A program made the position numbers and the translations under genes. From assembly GCA_021815905.1 (NCBI GenBank), contig JAKAZP010000147.1, positions 1 to 6,706 on the forward strand: a stretch of DNA of 6,706 nt, written 5' to 3'. The DNA comes from Pseudomonadota bacterium. Lineage in GTDB: Bacteria; Pseudomonadota; Gammaproteobacteria; Steroidobacterales; Steroidobacteraceae. Under the pieces are notes generated by a model. The model did no database searches. It worked only from the letters and a program-made list of their open reading frames with translations, and was not told the origin of the DNA. How positions within the stretch are numbered: the stretch's first letter is position 1; each line of letters begins with the position of its first letter. Below, piece by piece: positions 1 through 5,859 of this stretch.

Positions 1-448
1 CGGCAGCGCGCCCCCGGCGGGCTCGCTCGCGGCGCCCGTGGGCTCGAATGCATGGAACGAGGAGCTCGGCGCGAAAGTCATCTGGATGGCGAACCAAGGC
101 ATCGAATCGGCGTCCCTGCAGGTCTCGCCCCGGCACTTGGGACCCGTGCAGGTGCAGATCTCGGTGCACGCCGGCCAGGCGAGCGTCTGGTTCGACGCCG
201 CGAGCGCCGACACGCGCGCCGCGCTCGAGCGCTCCCTGCCGCAGCTCAGGCAGATGTTTGCGAGCGGCGGCCTCATGCTCGCCGATGCCGGAGTCTCGCG
301 CGAGCCGCCGCGCGGTCAGGAGCGCCGGACCGCGGTGCGCGCCATCGGCGCGACCGGCACGGTCGCCGAGCGGGGCGCCGCCTCCGGAGAGCTTTCGATC
401 CGCACCGAGGGCCCGGACGGGCTCGGGCTCGTCGACACCTACGCCTGA
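1..448 (+). CDS. fliK: Flagellar hook-length control protein FliK, C-terminal part (5' end outside window)
   Basis: This is the C-terminal part of the hook-length ruler and substrate-switch protein, which is secreted during hook assembly and contacts the cytoplasmic domain of FlhB to stop hook export. The frame is open from position 2 to the TGA at 446-448, giving 148 visible residues. The GTG at 38 and the ATG at 50 are internal codons, not credible starts, because the Ala/Pro/Gly-rich reading continues upstream to the window edge, as expected of the FliK linker. The conserved C-terminal core is clear: a Trp-Met-x-x-Gln-Gly segment, then SASLQVSPRHLGPVQVQISV, then a run with VWFDA, the Arg of TRAALE and LPQLRQMFASGGL. 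The protein ends in LVDTYA, as I recall for some polar-flagellate FliK proteins. It lies upstream of the sigma-54 promoter, so it probably belongs to a separate, earlier transcript. The identification is strong; the gene is partial only because the window cuts it. Confidence 0.93.
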   Translation, partial: GSAPPAGSLAAPVGSNAWNEELGAKVIWMANQGIESASLQVSPRHLGPVQVQISVHAGQASVWFDAASADTRAALERSLPQLRQMFASGGLMLADAGVSREPPRGQERRTAVRAIGATGTVAERGAASGELSIRTEGPDGLGLVDTYA

Positions 449-468
449 GGCCGGTGCCGCCAAGAAAC

Positions 469-492
469 CGTCGCCGAAGCCGGGCTGCGACG
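469..492 (+). other. Possible hairpin just downstream of fliK
   Basis: CGTCGC (469-474) can pair with GCGACG (487-492), and inside it AGC (478-480) can pair with GCT (484-486) around a CGG loop, leaving CGA (475-477) as a bulge. It begins 20 nt after the fliK stop. No T-run follows, so it does not look like a standard intrinsic terminator; it could protect the 3' end of the fliK transcript or be chance pairing in GC-rich DNA. Confidence 0.25.
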
Positions 493-559
493 CGCCTCAC
501 ACTCGCCGAGGACCGCAAAACCCTTCGCCGCCCGCCACTTAGGCTCACTTTCGCCCTCG

Positions 560-575
560 TGGCACGCCCATTGCA
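560..575 (+). promoter_or_regulatory. Sigma-54 (RpoN) -24/-12 promoter for the fliL operon
   Basis: The 16-mer TGGCACGCCCATTGCA matches the sigma-54 consensus TGGCACG-N4-TTGCA at every defined position. The -24 GG is at 561-562 and the -12 GC at 573-574, giving the required spacing. Transcription should start near 586, leaving a leader of about 35 nt before the fliL ATG. It lies in the only sizeable non-coding gap of the window and points into fliLMNOPQR-flhB-flhA. In polar flagellates such as Pseudomonas and Vibrio the equivalent operon is driven by sigma-54 with an enhancer-binding activator (FleQ/FleR or FlrA/FlrC); use of such an activator here is inferred, since no binding site was identified. 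Confidence 0.92.
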
Positions 576-604
576 CCTGAGCTCGGCACCTGACTTCCAA
601 CTTC

Positions 605-609
605 AGGAG
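605..609 (+). promoter_or_regulatory. Ribosome binding site of fliL
   Basis: AGGAG lies 11 nt before the ATG at 621, within the leader predicted from the sigma-54 promoter. It is one of the two strongest Shine-Dalgarno matches in the window and fixes the fliL start. Confidence 0.8.
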
Positions 610-620
610 TCGATCGAGCG

Positions 621-1142
621 ATGGCCGAAGTACCCGTTCTCGCCCCCGCGGATGGCGCCGCCACGGCCGCGCCGGCCAGGCGCCGCATACCCCTGTGGCT
701 CCTCGTCGCGATCGGCGTGCTGCTGCTCGGCGGCGTCGGCGCCGGACTCGTGCTGACGCACGCCTTCGGCGGCGCGGTCCCGAGCCACGCGCGCAAGAGC
801 GCGCCGGTGAAGCCTTCGGGGCCGCCGCACTACCTCGCGCTCGATCCGCCGTTCGTCGTCAACTTCCAGGCCAATCAGCTGGTGCGCTTCCTGCAGGTCG
901 GCGTGCAGGTGATGTCGCACGATCCGAAGACGCTCGAGCTCATCAAGCACAACGACCCCATGGTGCGCAACGCGCTGCTGCTGCTCCTCGGCAATCAGAA
1001 GTACGCCACGATCTCGACCACCGCCGGCAAGGAGCAGCTGCGCACCGACGCCCTGGCCGCGATACGCAAGGTCGTCGAGCAGGCCGGCGGCGACCCCCGG
1101 CGGGTCGAGGCCGTGTACTTCACCAGCTTCGTGATGCAGTAG
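621..1142 (+). CDS. fliL: Flagellar basal body-associated protein FliL
   Basis: FliL is a single-pass inner-membrane protein that surrounds the MotAB-type stator near the basal body and affects torque and motor stability. The 173-residue product fits the usual family length. A short Ala/Pro-rich cytoplasmic tail ends in a basic RRR cluster (about 20-22), followed by one transmembrane helix (about 23-46). After a Pro-rich linker comes the periplasmic domain from about residue 69, with the hallmark start YLALDPPFVVNF. It includes the segment with HNDPMVRNALLLLLGNQ and ends with VYFTSFVMQ, matching the conserved FliL C-terminus. The start is set by an AGGAG and by the sigma-54 promoter whose leader ends here. 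It is first in the operon, with fliM starting 18 nt after its TAG stop. No anomaly is seen and the identification is secure. Confidence 0.96.
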   Translation: MAEVPVLAPADGAATAAPARRRIPLWLLVAIGVLLLGGVGAGLVLTHAFGGAVPSHARKSAPVKPSGPPHYLALDPPFVVNFQANQLVRFLQVGVQVMSHDPKTLELIKHNDPMVRNALLLLLGNQKYATISTTAGKEQLRTDALAAIRKVVEQAGGDPRRVEAVYFTSFVMQ

Positions 1143-1160
1143 CCGGAACGCGGCCGAGCC

Positions 1161-2168
1161 ATGAGCAACGACAAGATCCTCGACCAGGCCGAGATCGATG
1201 CCCTGATCCACGGCGTCGACACCGGCGCCGTGAGCACCGAACCCGAGCCGGCCCCGGGTGAAGTGCGCCCCTACGACTTCGCCAAGCAGATGCGGATCGT
1301 TCGCGGCCGGATGCCGACCCTCGAGATGATCAACGACCGGTTCGCGCGCCTCAACCGCGCGAGCCTGTACAACCTGCTGCGCCGCTCGCCGGAGATCTCC
1401 GTCGGCCAGGTGCAGATCAGGAAATTCAGCGACTACGTGCGCACGCTGCCGGTGCCCTCGAGCCTGAACCTCGTCAAGATCAACCCGCTGCGCGGCACCG
1501 CGCTCATCGTGCTCGACCCGAAGCTCGTGTTCGCGGCGGTCGACAACTTCTTCGGCGGCAGCGGCCGGCACGCCAAGATCGAGGGCCGCGAGTTCACCGC
1601 CACCGAGCAGCGCATCATCCACATCATCCTGCGCAACGTGTTCGCGGATCTGCGCGAAGCCTGGTCGCACGTCGCCTCGATCGAGCTCGAGTACATCCAG
1701 TCCGAGATCAACCCGAACTTCGCCAACATCGTGGCGCCTTCCGAGATCGTGGTGATGACGGGCTTCCACATCGAGCTCGACGGAGCGGGCGGCGACCTGC
1801 ACGTCACCATGCCGTATTCCATGATCGAGCCTCTGCGCGACGTGCTCGACGCCGGGATCGCGAGCGATCGCGCGGAGAAGGACGAGCGCTGGACGCTGTC
1901 GCTGCGCGAGGAGATGGAGGACGCCGAGATCGAGCTCACCTCCGTGCTCGGCAATTCCGTGATCTCCCTCGCCGAGCTCCTCAATCTGAAGCCGGGCGAC
2001 GTTCTGCCGTGCGACTTCACCGGCAAGGTGACGGTCCTCGCCGAGGACGTGCCGGTGTTCCACGGCGGCTTCGGCACTTCCCGCGGCCGCCAGGCCGTGA
2101 AGGTCGAGCAGCGTCTCCGCCGGGCGAAGCCCGCGCTCCAACCCACATCGTCTCCTGGACTCACCTGA
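1161..2168 (+). CDS. fliM: Flagellar motor switch protein FliM
   Basis: FliM is the C-ring protein that links FliG to FliN and receives phosphorylated CheY to change rotation direction. The 335-residue product has all three family parts. The N-terminal CheY-binding peptide reads ILDQAEIDALI (residues 6-16), followed by an acidic/Pro linker. The middle domain starts near YDFAKQMRIVRGRMPTLE (about 39-56) and carries the FliG-contact loop FFGGSGR, with G132-G133 at the positions known from the enteric protein, and then EGREFT. The C-terminal SpoA-type domain spans about 250-325 and contains LLNLKPGDVLPCDF. The ATG is preceded only by a weak GGA about 13 nt upstream, so initiation may depend on coupling with fliL, 18 nt before. 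The TGA at 2166-2168 lies within the fliN ribosome binding region. The retained CheY motif suggests a chemotactic motor. Confidence 0.98.
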   Translation: MSNDKILDQAEIDALIHGVDTGAVSTEPEPAPGEVRPYDFAKQMRIVRGRMPTLEMINDRFARLNRASLYNLLRRSPEISVGQVQIRKFSDYVRTLPVPSSLNLVKINPLRGTALIVLDPKLVFAAVDNFFGGSGRHAKIEGREFTATEQRIIHIILRNVFADLREAWSHVASIELEYIQSEINPNFANIVAPSEIVVMTGFHIELDGAGGDLHVTMPYSMIEPLRDVLDAGIASDRAEKDERWTLSLREEMEDAEIELTSVLGNSVISLAELLNLKPGDVLPCDFTGKVTVLAEDVPVFHGGFGTSRGRQAVKVEQRLRRAKPALQPTSSPGLT

Positions 2169-2171
2169 GGT
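2166..2171 (+). promoter_or_regulatory. fliN ribosome binding site overlapping the fliM stop codon
   Basis: TGAGGT contains the fliM TGA (2166-2168), and its GAGGT (2167-2171) matches the anti-Shine-Dalgarno complement five nucleotides before the fliN ATG. A ribosome terminating on fliM would sit on the fliN site, which suggests coupled translation and supports the short fliN start. Confidence 0.75.
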
Positions 2172-2176
2172 CCGTC

Positions 2177-2515
2177 ATGTCTGCCAACACCGCCGAGGCG
2201 CAACCGGCCGAATTCCACGATCTGAAGGACGAGAGCGGCGCCGCGCGCCCCCGCGACGTCAATCTCGAGGTCATCCTCGATGTGCCCGTGACGCTATCGA
2301 TGGAAGTCGGCCGCACGCGCATCCCCATCCGCAACTTCCTGCAGCTCAACCAGGGCTCGGTGGTCGAGCTCGACCGGGCCGCCGGCGAGCCGCTCGACGT
2401 GTACGTGAACGGCACCCTGGTGGCGCACGGCGAGGTGGTCGTCGTCAACGAGCGCTTCGGCATCCGCCTCACCGACGTCATCAGCCCTGCCGAGCGGATC
2501 CGCAAGCTGAAGTGA
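2177..2515 (+). CDS. fliN: Flagellar motor switch protein FliN
   Basis: FliN forms the base of the C-ring, stabilising FliM and docking the FliH–FliI export ATPase complex. From the ATG at 2177 the product is 112 residues. About 27 residues of low-complexity N-terminus (with AEFHDLKDE) precede a single SpoA domain: NLEVILDVPVTLSMEVGRT (about 29-47), then the LNQGSVVELDR turn, PLDVYVNGTLVAHGEVVVVN and FGIRLTDVISPAERI at the end, all family hallmarks. The frame is open back to an ATG at 2009, but that start would lie 160 nt inside fliM and add Arg-rich, non-FliN sequence; GAGGT ahead of 2177 decides for the short form. It is shorter than the enteric protein (about 137 residues as I recall), and the difference is all in the variable N-terminus. 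The stop overlaps the fliO start as GTGA. Confidence 0.96.
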   Translation: MSANTAEAQPAEFHDLKDESGAARPRDVNLEVILDVPVTLSMEVGRTRIPIRNFLQLNQGSVVELDRAAGEPLDVYVNGTLVAHGEVVVVNERFGIRLTDVISPAERIRKLK

Positions 2516-2895
2516 GCGCCGTGTTCGCCAGCCCGCATTCGCTCGGCGGAGCGCCTGCCTCGGGCTTCGGCGGTGTCGCCTCCGTCACCGTCGCGCTGCT
2601 CGTCGTGCTCGCCGCGATCTTCGCAGTCGCCTGGCTGGCGCGGCGCGTGCGCGGTTTCGGCAATCGGATCGGCGGCGCGATCGACGTGCTCGCCGACATC
2701 CCCCTCGGCCCGAAGGAGCGGGCGGTGCTGCTGAAGGTCGGAGCCGAGCAGATCCTGCTCGGCGTCACCCCGGGCGCGGTGAGGAAGCTGCACGTGCTGC
2801 CGCAGCCGCTCGAGATCGGCAGGCGCCCGGCGACCTCCGCCGAGGGCGCGCGCCCCTCCTTCGCTTCGATTCTCAGGAAGAGCCTCGGAAAATGA
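2512..2895 (+). CDS. fliO: Flagellar biosynthesis protein FliO
   Basis: FliO is a small bitopic membrane protein that helps FliP oligomerise during assembly of the flagellar type III export gate; it is the least conserved member of the group. The 127-residue product has a short N-terminus, one transmembrane helix (about 22-43, ending WLARR) and a cytoplasmic domain with the FliO signature, including DVLADIPLGPKERAVLLKVG, then LLGVTPGAVRKLHVL (roughly 75-95). The tail is Ala/Pro-rich and variable. I place the start at GTG 2512, which overlaps the fliN TGA by four bases (GTGA). A second in-frame GTG at 2521 is possible and would give 124 residues; neither start has a strong ribosome binding site, consistent with coupling to fliN. 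The stop overlaps the fliP start as ATGA. Identity rests on the LGPKE motif and on position between fliN and fliP. Confidence 0.92.
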   Translation: MSAVFASPHSLGGAPASGFGGVASVTVALLVVLAAIFAVAWLARRVRGFGNRIGGAIDVLADIPLGPKERAVLLKVGAEQILLGVTPGAVRKLHVLPQPLEIGRRPATSAEGARPSFASILRKSLGK

Positions 2896-3650
2896 CCGCG
2901 ACCCGCATGACGCTCCGGGCGGCCTCGCTCGCCCTGCCGGCGCTGCTGTTGCCCGCGGCGAGCCTCGCCGCTCCCGGCATTCCCGCCTTCAGCGTCCACA
3001 CGGCCGCCGGCGGCGACCAGACCTACACCCTCACGCTGCAGGTGCTCGCGCTGATGACGGCGCTCACCCTGCTGCCCGCCATCCTCCTCATGATGACGGC
3101 CTTCACCCGCATCGTGATCGTGCTCGGGATCCTGCGCCAGGCGCTCGGCGCCGGCCAGACCCCGCCCAATCAGGTGCTGCTCGGGCTCGCGCTCTTCCTC
3201 ACGTTCTTCGTGATGTCCCCGGTCATCAATCAGATCCAGCAGGTGGCCTACCAGCCCTACGCCGCAGGCACCATCGATGCGACCACGGCGCTCGAGCGCG
3301 CGGAGGTGCCGGTCAAGCAGTTCATGCTGCATCAGACCCGGCAGACCGACATCGCGACCTTCGTGCACATCGCCGGCGGCAAGGGATACGCGAGCCCCCT
3401 CGACGTGCCGCTCAGCGTGCTCGTGCCGGCGTTCGTGACCAGCGAGCTGAAGACCGCGTTCCTCATCGGCTTCCTGCTCTTCATTCCGTTCGTGATCATC
3501 GACCTGGTGGTGGCGAGCGTACTGATGTCGATGGGAATGATGATGGTCTCGCCGGTGCTCATCTCCCTGCCATTCAAGCTGATGCTGTTCGTGCTGGTCG
3601 ACGGCTGGGCGCTGGTCATGGGCACCCTCGCCTCGAGCTTCCGTCACTGA
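2892..3650 (+). CDS. fliP: Flagellar type III export gate protein FliP
   Basis: FliP is the main subunit (five copies in known structures) of the FliPQR export channel core. The 252-residue product begins with a cleavable signal peptide, typical of flagellar FliP: an Arg-containing start, a hydrophobic run of about 10-22 and a likely cleavage site near ASLAA (23-27). The first conserved block holds MMTAFTRIVIVLGILRQALG (67-86) and PPNQVLLGLALFLTFFVMSP (91-110). A periplasmic stretch follows, with VKQFMLHQTRQTDIATF. The second block holds LVPAFVTSELKTAF (177-190), VASVLMSMGMMMVSP and ISLPFKLMLFVLVDGW (224-239), matching the two family signatures. The ATG overlaps the fliO TGA (ATGA). AGGA at 2875-2878 is 13 nt from this ATG and may help; an in-frame ATG at 2907 would shorten the signal peptide by five residues. 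The protein looks complete. Confidence 0.98.
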   Translation: MTATRMTLRAASLALPALLLPAASLAAPGIPAFSVHTAAGGDQTYTLTLQVLALMTALTLLPAILLMMTAFTRIVIVLGILRQALGAGQTPPNQVLLGLALFLTFFVMSPVINQIQQVAYQPYAAGTIDATTALERAEVPVKQFMLHQTRQTDIATFVHIAGGKGYASPLDVPLSVLVPAFVTSELKTAFLIGFLLFIPFVIIDLVVASVLMSMGMMMVSPVLISLPFKLMLFVLVDGWALVMGTLASSFRH

Positions 3651-3653
3651 CGC

Positions 3654-3658
3654 AGGAG
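3654..3658 (+). promoter_or_regulatory. Ribosome binding site of fliQ
   Basis: AGGAG ends 6 nt before the fliQ ATG at 3665, the best placed Shine-Dalgarno sequence in the window. It sits in the 14-nt gap after the fliP stop, so fliQ can be initiated independently of coupling. Confidence 0.8.
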
Positions 3659-3664
3659 TTTCCG

Positions 3665-3934
3665 ATGACACCCGACACCGTGATGACGATCGGCAGCCGC
3701 GCGCTCGAGATGGCGCTCACCCTGGCCGCGCCGCTCCTGCTCGCCGCGCTCCTGACCGGGGTCATCATCGGCGCCTTCCAGGCCGCGACGCAGATCAACG
3801 AGATGACCCTGTCGTTCATACCGAAGCTGGTGGTCATGGCGCTCACGCTCGCCATCGCCGGGCCATGGATGCTGCGCACCCTGGTCGAGTACACGCGCGA
3901 TCTCATCACCAGCATCCCCGGGCTGGTCAACTGA
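3665..3934 (+). CDS. fliQ: Flagellar type III export gate protein FliQ
   Basis: FliQ is the small two-helix subunit (four copies in known structures) that wraps the FliP–FliR core of the export channel. The 89-residue product has the standard family length. It has two hydrophobic helices, at about 16-38 and 53-74, separated by the family signature GAFQAATQINEMTLSFIPKL (37-56). The GPWML motif follows in the second helix, and the protein ends in a short tail with YTRDLITSIPGLVN. The start is fixed by the AGGAG six nucleotides upstream. The gene follows fliP by 14 nt and precedes fliR by 19 nt. No deviation from the family is seen. Confidence 0.98.
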   Translation: MTPDTVMTIGSRALEMALTLAAPLLLAALLTGVIIGAFQAATQINEMTLSFIPKLVVMALTLAIAGPWMLRTLVEYTRDLITSIPGLVN

Positions 3935-3953
3935 CGGACCGCGCACCGTCGCC

Positions 3954-4727
3954 ATGATCACCTTCACCGCAAGTGAGCTCGAGGGCTGGCTGCTCGGGAT
4001 CTTCTGGCCGTTCGTGCGCATCGGCTCGTGCTTCATGGTGGCCCCCGTGTTCAGCGCGGTTACCGTGCCCGCCCGGGTGAGAATCGTCCTCGCCGGCGCG
4101 GTCGCGCTGCTCGTGGCGCCGCTCATCGAGATTCCGCGCGTCGCGCCGCTCTCGGCCGCGGGGCTGCTGATCACCGCGCAGCAGGTGATCATCGGCGCGG
4201 CCCTCGGGTTCTGCCTGCGGATCCTGTTCGACGCGGTGTCCCTCGGCGGCTCGCTGCTCGCCAACAGCATGGGCCTCTCGCTCGCCTTCAACCTCGATCC
4301 GCTGCACGGCGCCGCCACCCCGGCGCTCGGGCAGCTGTATTCGGTGCTGGTGACGATGCTGTTCCTCGTGCTCAACGGCCATCTCGTCCTGATCCGCACG
4401 CTGGTCGAGGGCTTCCGCACGCTGCCGATCGGCACGGGCGGCCTCGGCCCCTACGGGTTCTGGTCGGTGGTGCTGTGGGGGCAGCAGCTCTTCTCCGGTG
4501 CGCTCGCCGTGGCGCTCCCCGGGGTGACCGCGCTCCTCATCGCCAATCTCGCCTTCGGCGTCGTGAGCCGCGCGGCTCCCACGCTCAACCTGTTCGCCGT
4601 CGGACTGCCCGTGTCGCTCGTGCTCGGATTGCTCGCCGTGATCGCCGGGCTGCCCGCGCTCGAGTCCGGCTTCATCCGGCTGCTCGCGGACGCGCTCGCG
4701 TTCCTGCGCCACCTGAGCGGAGCCTGA
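3954..4727 (+). CDS. fliR: Flagellar type III export gate protein FliR
   Basis: FliR is the single-copy subunit that closes the FliP ring in the export channel, structurally a FliP–FliQ-like fusion. The 257-residue product is of normal length and almost entirely hydrophobic. Likely transmembrane segments lie at about 12-34, 42-60, 68-94, 126-148, 175-202 and 212-234. Family landmarks are WPFVRIGSCFMVAPVFS (18-34), VPARVRIVLAG (38-48), the QQVIIGAALGF segment (76-86), GLSLAFNLDPLHGAATPALG (107-126, including the conserved Asp-Pro) and ALPGVTALLIANLAFGVVSR (187-206). The last is followed by APTLNLFAVGLPVSL, the strongest family signature. No clear Shine-Dalgarno sequence precedes the ATG; the 19-nt gap after fliQ suggests low-efficiency or coupled initiation. 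The stop is four nucleotides before the flhB start. Confidence 0.97.
   Translation: MITFTASELEGWLLGIFWPFVRIGSCFMVAPVFSAVTVPARVRIVLAGAVALLVAPLIEIPRVAPLSAAGLLITAQQVIIGAALGFCLRILFDAVSLGGSLLANSMGLSLAFNLDPLHGAATPALGQLYSVLVTMLFLVLNGHLVLIRTLVEGFRTLPIGTGGLGPYGFWSVVLWGQQLFSGALAVALPGVTALLIANLAFGVVSRAAPTLNLFAVGLPVSLVLGLLAVIAGLPALESGFIRLLADALAFLRHLSGA
4719..4722 (+). promoter_or_regulatory. Ribosome binding site of flhB, within the end of fliR
   Basis: GGAG ends 9 nt before the GTG at 4732 and lies in the last codons of fliR. It supports the GTG as the flhB start; the next residues match the conserved FlhB N-terminus. Confidence 0.6.
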
Positions 4728-4731
4728 GACC

Positions 4732-5856
4732 GTGGCCGAGCACGACCAGGAGCGCACCGAGCGCCCGACACCGAAGCGGATCGAGAAGGCGCGCAAGGAG
4801 GGCCAGGTACCACGCTCGCCGGAGCTGAGCGCCGCGGCCGTGCTGCTGGTCGCCGGCGGCAGCCTGCGCTTTCTCGGCCCGAGCCTCGGCGCCACGCTCG
4901 CCGGGGTGATGCGATCCTCGCTGGCGCTCGGTCGGGCGCAGGCGTTCGATCCCGGGCTCGCGCTCTCGAGCATGGGCGAGGAGCTGCTGCGCGCGGGTCG
5001 CGCGTGCGCGCCGGTGCTCGGGTTGACGCTGGTCGCGGCGCTCGCCGCGCCCCTCGCCCTCGGCGGCTGGAATCTGAGTCCCGGTGCGGTCGCGCCCGAC
5101 TTCACCCGCCTCGACCCGATCGCCGGCTTCGGGCGGCTGTTCTCGGCCCGCGGCGCCGTCGAGCTCGGCAAGGCCTTCGGCAAGTTCCTGGTGGTCGCGA
5201 CGGCCGCGGTGTGGGTGCTGCGCAGCGAGTCGGCGCGCTTGCTCGGGCTCGGCGCCGAGCCGCTGTCGGCGGCGATCGCCGATGCCGCCGGACTCGCCTC
5301 GCGGGCGCTGCTCACGGTGTCGGTCGGGCTCGCCGTCATCGCCGCGATCGACGTGCCCTGGCAGCTGTGGCAGTACTCGAAGAAGCTCGGCATGACGCGC
5401 GAGGAGATCCGCGAGGAGCTCAGGGAGAGCGAGGGGTCGCCCGAGATGCGCGGCCGCATCCGGCGCGTGCAGCGGGAGATGGCGCGGCGGCGCATGATGC
5501 ACGAGGTGCCGAAAGCCGACGTCGTGGTCGTCAACCCGACGCACTTCGCGGTCGCGCTGCGCTACGAGGAGCGGCGCATGCGCGCTCCGCTCGTCGTCGC
5601 GAAGGGCTCCGATCTCATCGCGGCGCGCATCCGCGAGATCGCAACCGAGCACGCCGTGCCGATCTTCGAGGCGCCGCCGCTCGCGCGCGCGCTGCATCAG
5701 AGCGTCGAGATCGGCTCGGAGATCCCGGCTTCGCTCTACGTCGCCGTCGCGCAGGTGCTCACCTACATCTATCAGCTGAAGGCCGCCCGCAGCTGGGGCG
5801 GGCGTGCGCCCGAGCCCCCGGTGATCGACCCGGGCATCGACCAGGTACGGCACTGA
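4732..5856 (+). CDS. flhB: Flagellar type III export specificity switch protein FlhB
   Basis: FlhB controls the change from rod/hook to filament export by cleaving itself, and its transmembrane part lies against the FliPQR gate. The 374-residue product starts at GTG 4732, immediately followed by the conserved N-terminus containing RTERPTPKRIEKARKEGQVP (8-27). Four hydrophobic segments lie at about 32-49, 89-112, 145-164 and 190-212. The linker and cytoplasmic domain follow, with SKKLGMTREEIREELRESEG (216-235), ARRRMM (251-256), then the autocleavage motif Asn268-Pro269-Thr270-His271. Downstream are VVAKGSDLIAARIREIA, the PPLARAL segment and EIPASLYVAVAQVL. The catalytic motif is one position from its place in the enteric protein (N269 as I recall). 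The C-terminal tail of about 24 residues is Pro-rich and variable. It is encoded with its regulator FliK, seen at the left edge. flhA follows after 3 nt. Confidence 0.98.
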   Translation: MAEHDQERTERPTPKRIEKARKEGQVPRSPELSAAAVLLVAGGSLRFLGPSLGATLAGVMRSSLALGRAQAFDPGLALSSMGEELLRAGRACAPVLGLTLVAALAAPLALGGWNLSPGAVAPDFTRLDPIAGFGRLFSARGAVELGKAFGKFLVVATAAVWVLRSESARLLGLGAEPLSAAIADAAGLASRALLTVSVGLAVIAAIDVPWQLWQYSKKLGMTREEIREELRESEGSPEMRGRIRRVQREMARRRMMHEVPKADVVVVNPTHFAVALRYEERRMRAPLVVAKGSDLIAARIREIATEHAVPIFEAPPLARALHQSVEIGSEIPASLYVAVAQVLTYIYQLKAARSWGGRAPEPPVIDPGIDQVRH

Positions 5857-5859
5857 GCC

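Noticed and set aside
38..40. GTG as a start codon for fliK
   Set aside because: The frame stays open upstream to the window edge with Ala/Pro/Gly-rich coding sequence, and FliK proteins are much longer than the 136 residues this would give.
469..492. Intrinsic terminator for fliK
   Set aside because: The stem is bulged and is followed by a C/A-rich stretch rather than a run of T, so it is recorded only as a possible hairpin.
52..756. Forward open frame of 234 codons running across the end of fliK into fliL in another frame
   Set aside because: Arg/Ala-rich out-of-frame reading that spans the sigma-54 promoter and overlaps two identified genes; not a protein-like composition.
603..2141. Reverse-strand open frame of 512 codons opposite fliL and fliM
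   Set aside because: Same GC-driven shadow character, with repeated His/Leu/Glu/Asp residues, and it would cross the fliL ribosome binding site. No promoter or ribosome binding site was seen for it.
2009..2176. Upstream extension of fliN to an ATG inside fliM
   Set aside because: It would overlap fliM by 160 nt and add an Arg-rich segment unlike FliN; GAGGT ahead of the ATG at 2177 marks a better start.
2481..3671. Reverse-strand open frame of 396 codons opposite fliO and fliP
   Set aside because: His/Glu/Arg-rich shadow of the hydrophobic FliP sequence (reverse complements of Leu/Val/Ile codons give Glu, Gln, Asp and His); no family resemblance.
3927..5534. Reverse-strand open frame of 535 codons opposite fliR and flhB
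   Set aside because: Low-complexity Ser/Arg/Ala then Glu/Arg/His/Gln sequence, no recognisable motif, and complete overlap with two certain flagellar genes.
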